Shown one piece after another: positions 1 through 6,651 of a stretch of 24,559 nt of DNA. Under the pieces are notes generated by a model. The model was given only the letters and a program-made list of their open reading frames with translations. It was not told the origin of the DNA and made no database searches. The stretch is taken from positions 1 to 24,559 of the forward strand of contig DATLRT010000041.1 in assembly GCA_035534575.1 (NCBI GenBank), given 5' to 3'. Source of the DNA: JAGWFU01 sp035534575 (GTDB lineage Archaea; Micrarchaeota; Micrarchaeia; Micrarchaeales; Micrarchaeaceae). A program made the position numbers and the translations under genes. How positions within the stretch are numbered: the first letter of the stretch is position 1; each line of letters begins with the position of its first letter.

Positions 1-61
1 GTGTAGAGATTCGAAAGGAATCAAATAAGATTGAGTAAGAAAACTATTAATACCTTCTGAA

Positions 62-88
62 AAGGGACAGGCAGCCTATCTGCCTGCC
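62..88 (-). terminator. possible hairpin terminator after the PRC-barrel gene
   Basis: Read on the minus strand, a 5-bp GGCAG/CTGCC stem (70-74 with 80-84) overlaps the stop codon of the PRC-barrel gene. A T-rich tract follows it. The stem is short and archaeal termination depends mostly on the T-run, so this is weak. Confidence 0.25.
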
Positions 89-369
89 AGATCCGAGACC
101 TCGGGGTTAGCCGCGCTCTCAGTCTGCTTCTTTCCCATGCCTGTTGCACTTACCAGCACCACGTCGCCGATGTTCTTTATGTTCTTGAACAGGACGCTCT
201 TCTGCTGGAGTATCTTCTTAATCTCCACCTTGTCGCCGTTCTTCCACTCCTCCATGAGGATTCTGCTGACCTCTCCGCTCTCAAGGTCAACTATCGTGTC
301 GCGTACCTCGCCCAGGTACTGCCCAGCGTCGCTGTATATGTCCATGTTGTATATTTCGGATATCTTCAT
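76..369 (-). CDS. PRC-barrel domain protein
   Basis: This is a 97-residue protein whose first 75 residues look like one PRC-barrel: an N-terminal strand around 'KISEIYNMDIYSDAG', then 'GEVRDTIVDLESGEVSRILM', then an amphipathic segment ending in 'IGDVVLVSA'. PRC-barrels are small beta-barrels seen in RimM, photosynthetic reaction-centre H subunits and many short archaeal proteins of unknown role. The C-terminal ~20 residues are polar and probably disordered. There is no signal peptide or membrane segment. The gene stands alone, with a TATA-like box about 45 bases before the ATG. The family assignment is fairly secure from the strand pattern; the cellular role is unknown, and RNA binding or a role in cell division are only possibilities. 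Confidence 0.8.
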   Translation of the reverse strand: MKISEIYNMDIYSDAGQYLGEVRDTIVDLESGEVSRILMEEWKNGDKVEIKKILQQKSVLFKNIKNIGDVVLVSATGMGKKQTESAANPEVSDLAGR

Positions 370-410
370 AAGATCTACCGTGGTTGGTCACTGGTAATGT
401 TCTGATAACG

Positions 411-420
411 CTTAAATACC
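411..420 (-). promoter_or_regulatory. TATA box for the PRC-barrel gene
   Basis: Read on the minus strand this is GGTATTTAAG. Its centre lies about 46 bases upstream of the ATG, predicting a leader of about 20 bases. Confidence 0.55.
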
Positions 421-462
421 TTGTCTTTACTTCGCAGATACCAACATTTGCGGAACAGAGGA

Positions 463-478
463 GGAAAAAGATGAAAAG
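463..478 (-). terminator. oligo-T terminator after tRNA-Gly
   Basis: On the minus strand, just past the tRNA 3' end, two T-runs (TTTT, then TTTTT) follow within 15 bases. This is the usual archaeal termination signal for a tRNA. Confidence 0.55.
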
Positions 479-551
479 TGCGAGCACCGGGATTTGAACC
501 CGGGTTCCGGCCTTGGCAAGGCCGCGTCCTACCAGGCTAGACTATACTCGC
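479..551 (-). tRNA. tRNA-Gly (anticodon GCC)
   Basis: The minus strand folds into a full cloverleaf. The acceptor stem GCGAGTA/TGCTCGC has one G-T pair. The D-arm stem is GTCT/GGAC, the anticodon stem CGGCC/GGCCG with loop TTGCCAA (anticodon GCC), and the T-arm CCGGG-TTCAAAT-CCCGG. The discriminator base is A, encoded at 479, as expected for archaeal tRNA-Gly. No intron is visible and the CCA is not encoded. A TATA-like sequence at 605-614 could serve this gene, the divergent gene at 668, or both. Confidence 0.95.
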
Positions 552-604
552 ATGGCTCTCTCGCAATAAGCTTGCGGTTTAGCAAACACAATTTAGTTAC
601 CAAG

Positions 605-614
605 TTATTTAAAT
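605..614 (+). promoter_or_regulatory. TATA box between tRNA-Gly and the first PH/zinc-ribbon gene
   Basis: The sequence TTATTTAAAT is nearly symmetric. In the plus direction it predicts a start of transcription near 636, about 30 bases before the ATG at 668. In the minus direction it lies about 59 bases from the tRNA-Gly 5' end, rather far for a tRNA promoter. Confidence 0.5.
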
Positions 615-667
615 GCTCTTCACGTCGTTACGTTCTTATAGTTTCGCTGAGGAACTCTACTGATTCA

Positions 668-1177
668 ATGGCAGTCTCTGCGGACGACATGAAGCTTGTC
701 GAGGGCATACTGGTTCCCGGGGAGGAGCCAATCATAAGCGTCATGCAGAGGAGAGTAGGGCCGGGCGGATCAGTCACCACGCCCACCACTGTCGTCGCCA
801 CTGACAAGCGCGTCATAATAATAAATCGGGCGAGCCTCGGGATAAGGAAGGACTACGAGGCGATACCGTACAAGCAGATAGCTAGCGTGAGGCTAGAGCA
901 CGGCCTCATCTCATCATCCGTTTTCATCCGCGTAGAGGGTTATGACCAAGACAAGGGACTTCTCAAGAGCGGAAGGGAGGAGGGCGAGATAGACGGGCTC
1001 AGAAACAAGGACGCGAAGGACCTATCTGACGAGATAAATAGGAGGATCCTTTCGGTGCCGGACTCAGGCGACGATGCGCCCGCAGGGACGGGCAGCGTGT
1101 TCTGCACCAAGTGCGGCGCGAGGAATGCGCAGGGAGCAAACTTCTGCGCAAAGTGTGGCCAGCAGCTAAAGGGCTGA
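668..1177 (+). CDS. PH-like domain protein with C-terminal zinc ribbon (paralogue 1)
   Basis: The protein has 169 residues. Residues ~10-105 resemble the short bacterial/archaeal PH-like fold (bPH type): 'GEEPIISVMQRRVGPGGS', then 'VVATDKRVIIINR' (typical 'T.kRvii' strand), then 'IPYKQIASVRLEHG'. After a charged linker comes a one-knuckle-pair zinc ribbon, CTKCG followed 12 residues later by CAKCG. The frame stays open upstream to 494, but that would run through tRNA-Gly; the ATG at 668 lies ~30 bases after the predicted start of transcription and aligns with the paralogue. The next gene is a close paralogue (roughly 60% identical over the PH core by eye), so this is a tandem duplication. Such proteins are often membrane- or complex-associated, but no transmembrane segment is present here. 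The function is unknown. Confidence 0.8.
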   Translation: MAVSADDMKLVEGILVPGEEPIISVMQRRVGPGGSVTTPTTVVATDKRVIIINRASLGIRKDYEAIPYKQIASVRLEHGLISSSVFIRVEGYDQDKGLLKSGREEGEIDGLRNKDAKDLSDEINRRILSVPDSGDDAPAGTGSVFCTKCGARNAQGANFCAKCGQQLKG

Positions 1178-1208
1178 TGCTCGCAATTTGACGTATGCCC
1201 CAACTGCG

Positions 1209-1218
1209 CATAAATACC
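1209..1218 (+). promoter_or_regulatory. TATA box for second PH/zinc-ribbon gene
   Basis: CATAAATACC is centred about 36 bases before the ATG at 1250, giving a leader of about 10 bases. The second paralogue therefore probably has its own transcript. Confidence 0.55.
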
Positions 1219-1249
1219 TTATTTTCGAACATTTGAATAAAGGGGTCTG

Positions 1250-1861
1250 ATGAAGATGGCCTCAGTTCAAGTCAAGACGGTCTCGCTGCGACGGCTTACT
1301 GCACTGGAGAAGATGGATGACAGCCCTGTTCCTAAGAGCATGCATGTGGACGAGCGGGAGGTAGACGAGGTAAGGAGGTTCCTCTGGCCCGGTGAGACTG
1401 TAGAGCTCACTGTGAAGCAGAGGAAGATAAGGCCGGGCGGCTCTCTGATAACGCCTACATCCTTCGTGGCCACGAACAAGCGACTCATCATAATAAACAG
1501 GACCAGACTCGGCGTCAGGAAGGATTTCGAGGTCATACCTTACAGGTACATAACCGCGGTCAAGCTGCTTCACGGCCTGTTCTCATGCTCAGTGTTGATA
1601 CGGGTATCCTCAGTTGACTCCGGCGACGGCAAGGGCCAGAACGAGGCGATCGGCGGCATAAGGCCATCGGAAGCCGAGGTCCTTGTCCACTTCCTCAACA
1701 AGAGAATGATAGAGGTTCATCAGCAGACGGACAAGCAGAAGACGCCCGAGCCTGCAGAGCAGAAATTAGAGGTAAGATTCTGCACAGAATGCGGATCAAA
1801 GAACTCAGCAATCGCGAAGTTCTGCGCATCATGCGGCGCGTCCTCTGTTGTCGAAGTATGA
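1250..1861 (+). CDS. PH-like domain protein with C-terminal zinc ribbon (paralogue 2)
   Basis: The protein has 203 residues and the same architecture as its upstream neighbour. A PH-like core at residues ~35-130 carries 'RKIRPGGSLITPTSFVATNK' and 'RLGVRKDFEVIPYRYITAVK'. A linker of ~45 residues, rich in Lys, Gln and Glu, leads to the zinc ribbon CTECG...CASCG. It differs by an N-terminal extension of ~30 basic residues. The ATG at 1250 fits the TATA-predicted transcript start; in-frame ATGs at 1256, 1313 and 1340 are alternatives, and 1313 would match the length of the paralogue better. There is no membrane segment. The role is unknown; keeping both copies suggests they may form a heteromer or recognise different partners. 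Confidence 0.78.
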   Translation: MKMASVQVKTVSLRRLTALEKMDDSPVPKSMHVDEREVDEVRRFLWPGETVELTVKQRKIRPGGSLITPTSFVATNKRLIIINRTRLGVRKDFEVIPYRYITAVKLLHGLFSCSVLIRVSSVDSGDGKGQNEAIGGIRPSEAEVLVHFLNKRMIEVHQQTDKQKTPEPAEQKLEVRFCTECGSKNSAIAKFCASCGASSVVEV

Positions 1862-1926
1862 GTTTAAAGCTCAATTTATAAAGGCCAATTAGGTAGGTTA
1901 TAAGAACCACTCAAGCAGCACAAAAA

Positions 1927-1936
1927 GCTTATATAT
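1927..1936 (+). promoter_or_regulatory. TATA box for the cyclohydrolase/OMP decarboxylase operon
   Basis: GCTTATATAT is centred about 28 bases before the ATG at 1960. The transcript should begin at or within two bases of the start codon, so the mRNA is probably leaderless. Confidence 0.65.
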
Positions 1937-1959
1937 CTCCTGTAACACTTCCTATTAAC

Positions 1960-3657
1960 ATGGCTACGAGAGATAGCGATGTGCTAACTAAAGAAGATCT
2001 TTCGGGCATAGCAAAAAGGAGGCTCCTCCCAATACAATTTGTCGAAAACGTAGTAGATACTGTATCAGCTACAAGGATTCCTGTTTCTAAAAGGATTAAT
2101 GTGCTCTCAAATGGGGAAAATGAGGAGCTATTTGTTACAAGAAAAGGGTACGGCCTACTAAGCACTGATTTTGGGAAGTTCCTCGAATATGACTTTGCAA
2201 TTAATGACGGGTGGAACAAATATTCAGTACTGGTACGTGCGGAAACTAATTTGGTAACTGGCAGACCCATATTTTCAAAACAACCATTGCTTGTTAGGAT
2301 AGATTCTGGATGCGAAACTGGGCAGTTGTTTGGTGATAGGACCTGTGAATGCAGAGAACAACTAGAGCTAGCCATGGAAGAGATTAAAACTGCTAAAGAG
2401 GGCATAATAATACATATACCTCATCAAGATGCAAGAGGCTTGGGCCTGCCTTTCAAGCTAGCAGCATTGACCTTGCAAGACACATTAAGGATCGACACCG
2501 TAGAAGCAGCTGAAATACTAACGAAGAAAGGGACTATCGATACTAGAACATATGCAGGAGCTGTCGCTATCCTTAAATTTTTCGAAATTACCACACAGAC
2601 AAAAATAGACTTAGCAACAAACAATCTCAAAAAGACCGAAATTTTAAAAGAGAACGGTTATGAGATTGCAAATTTGGTTCCTGTCCTGGTTAATCCAACA
2701 GAGCTTACCAAAATCCATCTAGATGCCAAACAAGAAAAACTGGGGCATATAAACCTGAAGCGCAAAGATGTTCCAGCACAAGAGGAACGAAACTTTTTCG
2801 ATTTGCTTGATAAAGCCATGGTTAAAAATAAAAGTCTTGTTTGTTGCGGGCTGGATCCCGATATAGCAAAAATGCCATATGAAATGATGCCCTACTCCAG
2901 TTCAACATGGCAGCCTCGAATGGTGGAAGAAAAGGTATTGGAGTTCCTTAAGGCGGTAGTGGATATCACCTCCCCACACGTTTGTTCTTACAAATTGCAA
3001 AAAGCCTTTTTTGAGCAATTCTACTCCAGCAATAAGATTCTAGCAGACACTATAAACTATATAAAAACAAAGTATCCGTCATTGCCCGTTATTCTAGACT
3101 CCAAAGTTGGAGATATAGACAACACCATGGGCGCTTATACACAAACGGCATTCAATAAACTGGGTGTAGACGCGATGGTCATAAATCCGTATATGGGTAG
3201 TGATGTTCTGCAACCATTCCAAAATATGCCCACTAAAGGGGCGATAGTTCTAGTAAAAACAAGTAATCCTGGAGGCGCAGAACTACAAGATATAATCACA
3301 TCCAATGGCAAGCCTTTATGGATGGAGACGCTAGAGCTAGCTGTTAAAAAATGGAATGGGGCTAATAACATAATACCTGTGATATCAACCACTGCGGGGA
3401 TAGATTTTGGGATGATTAGACAGATAATACCCGATACCATGCCAATATTCCTAGCAGGGTTTGGAGCTCAAGGCGGAGAACTGTCGGATTTTGATAAAAT
3501 ATTGGACTCAAGAGGACGCGGAGCAATAATAAACTCTTCAAGGCATATCCTATACCCATACAATCGCAACAATGAAAATTGGCGCAGTGAGATAGAGAAA
3601 TCGGTAGTAGATATGAAAATACACATTAATTCGCTAAGGGATACAAATGTACTCTAA
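1960..3657 (+). CDS. GTP cyclohydrolase II-like / orotidine 5'-phosphate decarboxylase fusion
   Basis: 565 residues in two enzyme domains. Residues ~85-265 match GTP cyclohydrolase II: zinc cysteines C118, C129 and C131 in 'DSGCETGQLFGDRTCECREQ', the substrate loop 'HQDARGLGL' (155-163), the arginine of 'DTRTY' (R196), 'LATNNLKK' and 'KLGH'. The tyrosine matching E. coli RibA Tyr105 is Leu170. Residues ~278-540 match a type-2 OMP decarboxylase: 'CGLDPD', 'YKLQKAFFE' (K345), the catalytic 'DSKVGDI' (D380, K382, D385), 'VINPYMGSDVLQPF', 'KTSNPGGAELQD' and 'GFGAQGG'; its catalytic set looks complete. The domains share one frame with no stop or shift. The N-terminal ~80 residues match nothing I recognise. 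The gene is AT-rich, has its own promoter, and overlaps the downstream kinase-like gene by 11 bases. The decarboxylase domain would make UMP, and no other pyrF is seen in the window. What the cyclohydrolase domain produces is uncertain. Confidence 0.88.
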   Translation: MATRDSDVLTKEDLSGIAKRRLLPIQFVENVVDTVSATRIPVSKRINVLSNGENEELFVTRKGYGLLSTDFGKFLEYDFAINDGWNKYSVLVRAETNLVTGRPIFSKQPLLVRIDSGCETGQLFGDRTCECREQLELAMEEIKTAKEGIIIHIPHQDARGLGLPFKLAALTLQDTLRIDTVEAAEILTKKGTIDTRTYAGAVAILKFFEITTQTKIDLATNNLKKTEILKENGYEIANLVPVLVNPTELTKIHLDAKQEKLGHINLKRKDVPAQEERNFFDLLDKAMVKNKSLVCCGLDPDIAKMPYEMMPYSSSTWQPRMVEEKVLEFLKAVVDITSPHVCSYKLQKAFFEQFYSSNKILADTINYIKTKYPSLPVILDSKVGDIDNTMGAYTQTAFNKLGVDAMVINPYMGSDVLQPFQNMPTKGAIVLVKTSNPGGAELQDIITSNGKPLWMETLELAVKKWNGANNIIPVISTTAGIDFGMIRQIIPDTMPIFLAGFGAQGGELSDFDKILDSRGRGAIINSSRHILYPYNRNNENWRSEIEKSVVDMKIHINSLRDTNVL

Positions 3658-4621
3658 ACTCTTATTGCTCTTAGGTCCTACCGGAGTCGGAAAATCAACG
3701 ATAATGGAAAAACTTCCAGAGCTTGATAGCAGGTTTGTATACATATCCCCATATACAACTAGAGCTTTGCGCAAGGATGAAACTAACAAGATTTCAATAT
3801 CGTTAGGGGAATTTAATGCCTTAGATAAAAATGGAAAGTTCCTAGCCGTAAATCAACTTTATGGGGTATTCTATGGTACACCTATGAAGCCCATTATGGA
3901 TGCGTTTGAAGCGCAAAAGTTCCCTATGTTGGATTGGCCAGTCCAAAAAATAGAAAAAATGAGAATAAAGTTTCCCGAGAAAACATTCAGTGTTTATATC
4001 GAACCACCCTCATTAGAAAGTTTAATGGCCCGTCTTGGATTCGATAACAACAGGGGTGATGAGAGGAAGGTGGCAGCTGAAAATGAATACCGTGCACTTT
4101 TGCGCAACGAATTCATCGGACGTTTCGATTACAGGGTTGTAAGTAATGATAATAATGTAAAGGAAACAGCCAAGTTAATACATAAGGTATACCTTACGTC
4201 CCTAAATCAAAAAGAGTTCAATGCAGAAACTGTAAATACTAGTATGGGACAAAAATTAATAGAGAGTGAAGATGATATGAAAGCCAGGATGAAGCGAGAC
4301 TCCTTCAGGAGCGCAAGGGGAGGCAAAGCCGTAATGCTTGATGTTCATTGTAGCAAGTGTGATACAAAAGTTCTTTGGTATCAAAAAGATGGTACGGGGA
4401 ATTTATTGAGATGTTATATAAACAGAATATTCGCCCCACCCGAACTAGCTAAACTACAACAGGACCCTAATTTAACCGAACCTAAAAACATGCCAAATCT
4501 CACATGTCCTTCATGCGATACGGTCCTTGGTACGCCTATGCGGTACTCAGACGGTCGGTTAGCCTTTAGGCTCAGGCCAGGATTTGTTACCAAGACAAGG
4601 AGTAAAGATACTGGCAACTAA
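3647..4621 (+). CDS. guanylate kinase homologue with C-terminal zinc ribbon
   Basis: 324 residues. Residues 1-185 follow the guanylate kinase fold: P-loop 'LLGPTGVGKST', 'YTTRALRKDE' (the family's TTRxxRxGE), 'GKFLAVNQLYGVFYGTP', 'SVYIEPPSLESLMARLG' (the IFIxPPS strand) and 'RFDYRVVSND'. Glu69 and Asp100 of yeast guanylate kinase contact the guanine; here the matching positions appear to be Ala ('FLAV') and Pro ('MLDWP'), and the Tyr50 region is missing. Base specificity may have changed. The C-terminal ~95 residues hold CxxC pairs at 235/238 and 287/290, a zinc ribbon not found in ordinary guanylate kinases. The start overlaps the fusion gene by 11 bases, with 'aaggga' five bases before the ATG, so translation is probably coupled. 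It could be a kinase for an unusual nucleoside monophosphate, or a binding protein. Confidence 0.8.
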   Translation: MYSKLLLLLGPTGVGKSTIMEKLPELDSRFVYISPYTTRALRKDETNKISISLGEFNALDKNGKFLAVNQLYGVFYGTPMKPIMDAFEAQKFPMLDWPVQKIEKMRIKFPEKTFSVYIEPPSLESLMARLGFDNNRGDERKVAAENEYRALLRNEFIGRFDYRVVSNDNNVKETAKLIHKVYLTSLNQKEFNAETVNTSMGQKLIESEDDMKARMKRDSFRSARGGKAVMLDVHCSKCDTKVLWYQKDGTGNLLRCYINRIFAPPELAKLQQDPNLTEPKNMPNLTCPSCDTVLGTPMRYSDGRLAFRLRPGFVTKTRSKDTGN

Positions 4622-4661
4622 TCTCACAGATATATTGCTCAATCTGGGATGTCTGCCTATC

Positions 4662-5417
4662 TTAATCCCAGTTAGTTTTGTTTATCCTGTGCCCCATCTC
4701 CTCAGCTTTGGCTCTTATATGTGCAGCCATAACTTTGTCCCTTGGTTTTATGTGAATTCCATAAGGTATCGCCTTTATCCCCTCATCTTCAAGGCCTCTT
4801 ACCTTTTCGGGGTTATTTGTCATCAACTTTACGGACTTTACACCTAAGCTCTTAAGCATAGCAGCAGCAGATTTGAAGTCCCGTGTCTCGCTCTTATAAC
4901 CTAAAAGCTTGAAAGCGCTGTAGACACTCAATGGTTTAGCACCCTTAAAATTCAGAGCAGCTACCTTCCCGGAGCTCCATTTAACTGTCATTGCATAAGC
5001 TCTAATTTTACCTACAAGACCATTCCCAGCTCCCTCTTGATCCAGATAAACTATTATCCCCCTTCCTGCCTTCCTTATCCTCCTCATCGCTTCCTCCAAC
5101 TCTTCCCTACACTCACAGTTAGTTGAGTGAAATATCTCACTAGTTGCACATGAGGAATGAACCCTTACAATTATTTTATCAGAGTTCTTCAGCCTATTTC
5201 CTTTGACCTCACCATAAACCATTACTGTATGCATTTTTCCTGTAGCGTAATCGCCAAATACCATGTAAGTCCAGTCCCCAAAATCAGTGTGTAACGGCGT
5301 TTGTGCAAGAAGCCGTACAAGCGGCTTACCCTTAATCTCCAAATAATTCCTATTTGCGCTCTCACTAATCCAAGGCTTCCTCCACTCTTTTTCTCTTGAC
5401 TTTATGATATTAGCCAC
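4662..5417 (-). CDS. GTP cyclohydrolase II (stand-alone, insert-bearing form)
   Basis: 251 residues. GTP cyclohydrolase II opens the imidazole ring of GTP, releasing formate and pyrophosphate, to give the pyrimidine precursor of riboflavin. All main residues are present: zinc ligands C90, C101 and C103 in 'VHSSCATSEIFHSTNCECRE', E128 in 'DQEGAGNGL', Y141 in 'KIRAY' (E. coli Tyr105) and R179 in 'ETRDF' (E. coli Arg128), then 'LMTNNPEK' and 'EEMGH'. The RxxGL arginine after E128 is Ala, and ~13 extra residues lie between 'KIRAY' and 'ETRDF'. It starts with GTG; the overlapping ATG two bases away is out of frame. It converges on the fusion/kinase pair with a 40-base gap, and its promoter lies back to back with the MFS gene's. 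Many archaea instead use the unrelated ArfA-type enzyme for riboflavin. Confidence 0.85.
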   Translation of the reverse strand: MANIIKSREKEWRKPWISESANRNYLEIKGKPLVRLLAQTPLHTDFGDWTYMVFGDYATGKMHTVMVYGEVKGNRLKNSDKIIVRVHSSCATSEIFHSTNCECREELEEAMRRIRKAGRGIIVYLDQEGAGNGLVGKIRAYAMTVKWSSGKVAALNFKGAKPLSVYSAFKLLGYKSETRDFKSAAAMLKSLGVKSVKLMTNNPEKVRGLEDEGIKAIPYGIHIKPRDKVMAAHIRAKAEEMGHRINKTNWD

Positions 5418-5451
5418 ATCACTCGCCTTATATGAATAAATGTTAACCTCA

Positions 5452-5467
5452 ACTTAAATAAATATGT
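5452..5467. promoter_or_regulatory. bidirectional TATA region
   Basis: The tract ACTTAAATAAATATGT reads as a TATA box both ways. On the plus strand it predicts a start near 5485, about 24 bases before the MFS ATG. On the minus strand it predicts a start near 5431, about 14 bases before the cyclohydrolase GTG. Confidence 0.5.
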
Positions 5468-5508
5468 GCGGTTAGTACCTATACTATTAATGCATTTAAT
5501 CGATAACA

Positions 5509-6651
5509 ATGGCCGATAAGTCCCTATTCGCGCTTACGCTAATGGTCGCGTTCCAGTCCTTAGCATCTGCAGTGACCGGAATATTCCTGCCTAACTACTA
5601 TCTCCAGATTGGCCTGAGCATAAACCAGATAATCCTGCTTATCGCAGTGACGATGCTGATGGTGGGCCTGCTTCCAATCCTCACACTCAAGTTCCTTCCC
5701 CGCTACTTCGAGAAGCTGATAGTTGTCGGCATAATACTCGGCATGGTATTCTTCGCGCTTCTGATATTCGTGAAGAGCCCGATCATACTCGGAGTCGCAT
5801 GGGGCCTCACGCTTGCGACCTTCTGGCCCTCGTTCAACCTGCTGCTATACAGGCTCACCAAGGTGAAGAACCGAGGGCTGGTGGTCTCCCTGCTTTACGT
5901 GGCTGTGCCCACGGTCACGGGCGTGATTGGGCCGTTCGTGGGCGGTCTGCTGATACACTTCTCATCATTCAACACGCTGTTCATTGTGGGGATAGCGCTT
6001 CTCGCCGTGGCCCTTGTGTTTTCGCTGAAGGTAAGGTACGAACCGGTCGTGAGCGACTTCAAGGTTCCGGCCAATCGCCTATCCCTCATATTCGCTGTCA
6101 TCATAATACTGTTCGGATTCCTATCGGCGTCGCAGTTCCTGGCGTACCCGCTCTTTCTCAACAAGCTCACCGGCGGCTTCCTCAAGATGGGTGCCGTGGA
6201 CTCGCTGCTAGTGCTCATATTCGCTGTCATCTCGCTTGTCGCCGGGAGAGTTTCCCGCGTTGGCAGGCACAGGGTCAACTTCACCATAATCGGCCTAGTG
6301 CTCGGCGCGGCCTGGCTGGTCATAATGGCGTTCGTGATGAACGTTCCGGAGCTGGTCGCGGCATCCGTGGTGTCCGGCGTCTCCGGCGCGCTTGTGTTCA
6401 TGTTGTTCGCGCTCTACGGCGACTTCTTCAAGAGGGGGCAGCACGCTATGCTTGTAGTGCTGTGGGAGGTCTTCCTCATGGTCGGCAGGCTGCTCAACCT
6501 TATACCCACCGGAGTTTACATTAACAGCTTCAACTTCGGCGGCTACTTCCTGGTTAGCGGAGCGATCTCGCTAACCGTTATAATCCCGCTGCTCTTGCTG
6601 AAGCGGATGTACAAGAACAAGAGCGTAGTCGCTGATGTTGCACAGAGCTAG
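5509..6651 (+). CDS. major facilitator superfamily transporter
   Basis: 380 residues, almost entirely hydrophobic, with about 11-12 membrane-spanning helices in two halves split by a short polar stretch near residues 180-190. The segment 'LKFLPRYFEK' and the central 'VTGVIGPFVGGLLIHF' resemble the loop 2-3 and helix 5 (antiporter-like G.x.GP.xGG) motifs of MFS carriers. No clue to the substrate is visible. It starts with ATG after a ~24-base leader and ends overlapping the 3' end of the convergent pyrD by four bases. The GC-rich third positions match the bulk chromosome, unlike the AT-rich island just upstream. Confidence 0.85.
   Translation: MADKSLFALTLMVAFQSLASAVTGIFLPNYYLQIGLSINQIILLIAVTMLMVGLLPILTLKFLPRYFEKLIVVGIILGMVFFALLIFVKSPIILGVAWGLTLATFWPSFNLLLYRLTKVKNRGLVVSLLYVAVPTVTGVIGPFVGGLLIHFSSFNTLFIVGIALLAVALVFSLKVRYEPVVSDFKVPANRLSLIFAVIIILFGFLSASQFLAYPLFLNKLTGGFLKMGAVDSLLVLIFAVISLVAGRVSRVGRHRVNFTIIGLVLGAAWLVIMAFVMNVPELVAASVVSGVSGALVFMLFALYGDFFKRGQHAMLVVLWEVFLMVGRLLNLIPTGVYINSFNFGGYFLVSGAISLTVIIPLLLLKRMYKNKSVVADVAQS

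Noticed and set aside
494..667. N-terminal extension of the first PH/zinc-ribbon gene back to 494
   Set aside because: It would translate through tRNA-Gly and across the promoter; the ATG at 668 fits the TATA box and the paralogue.
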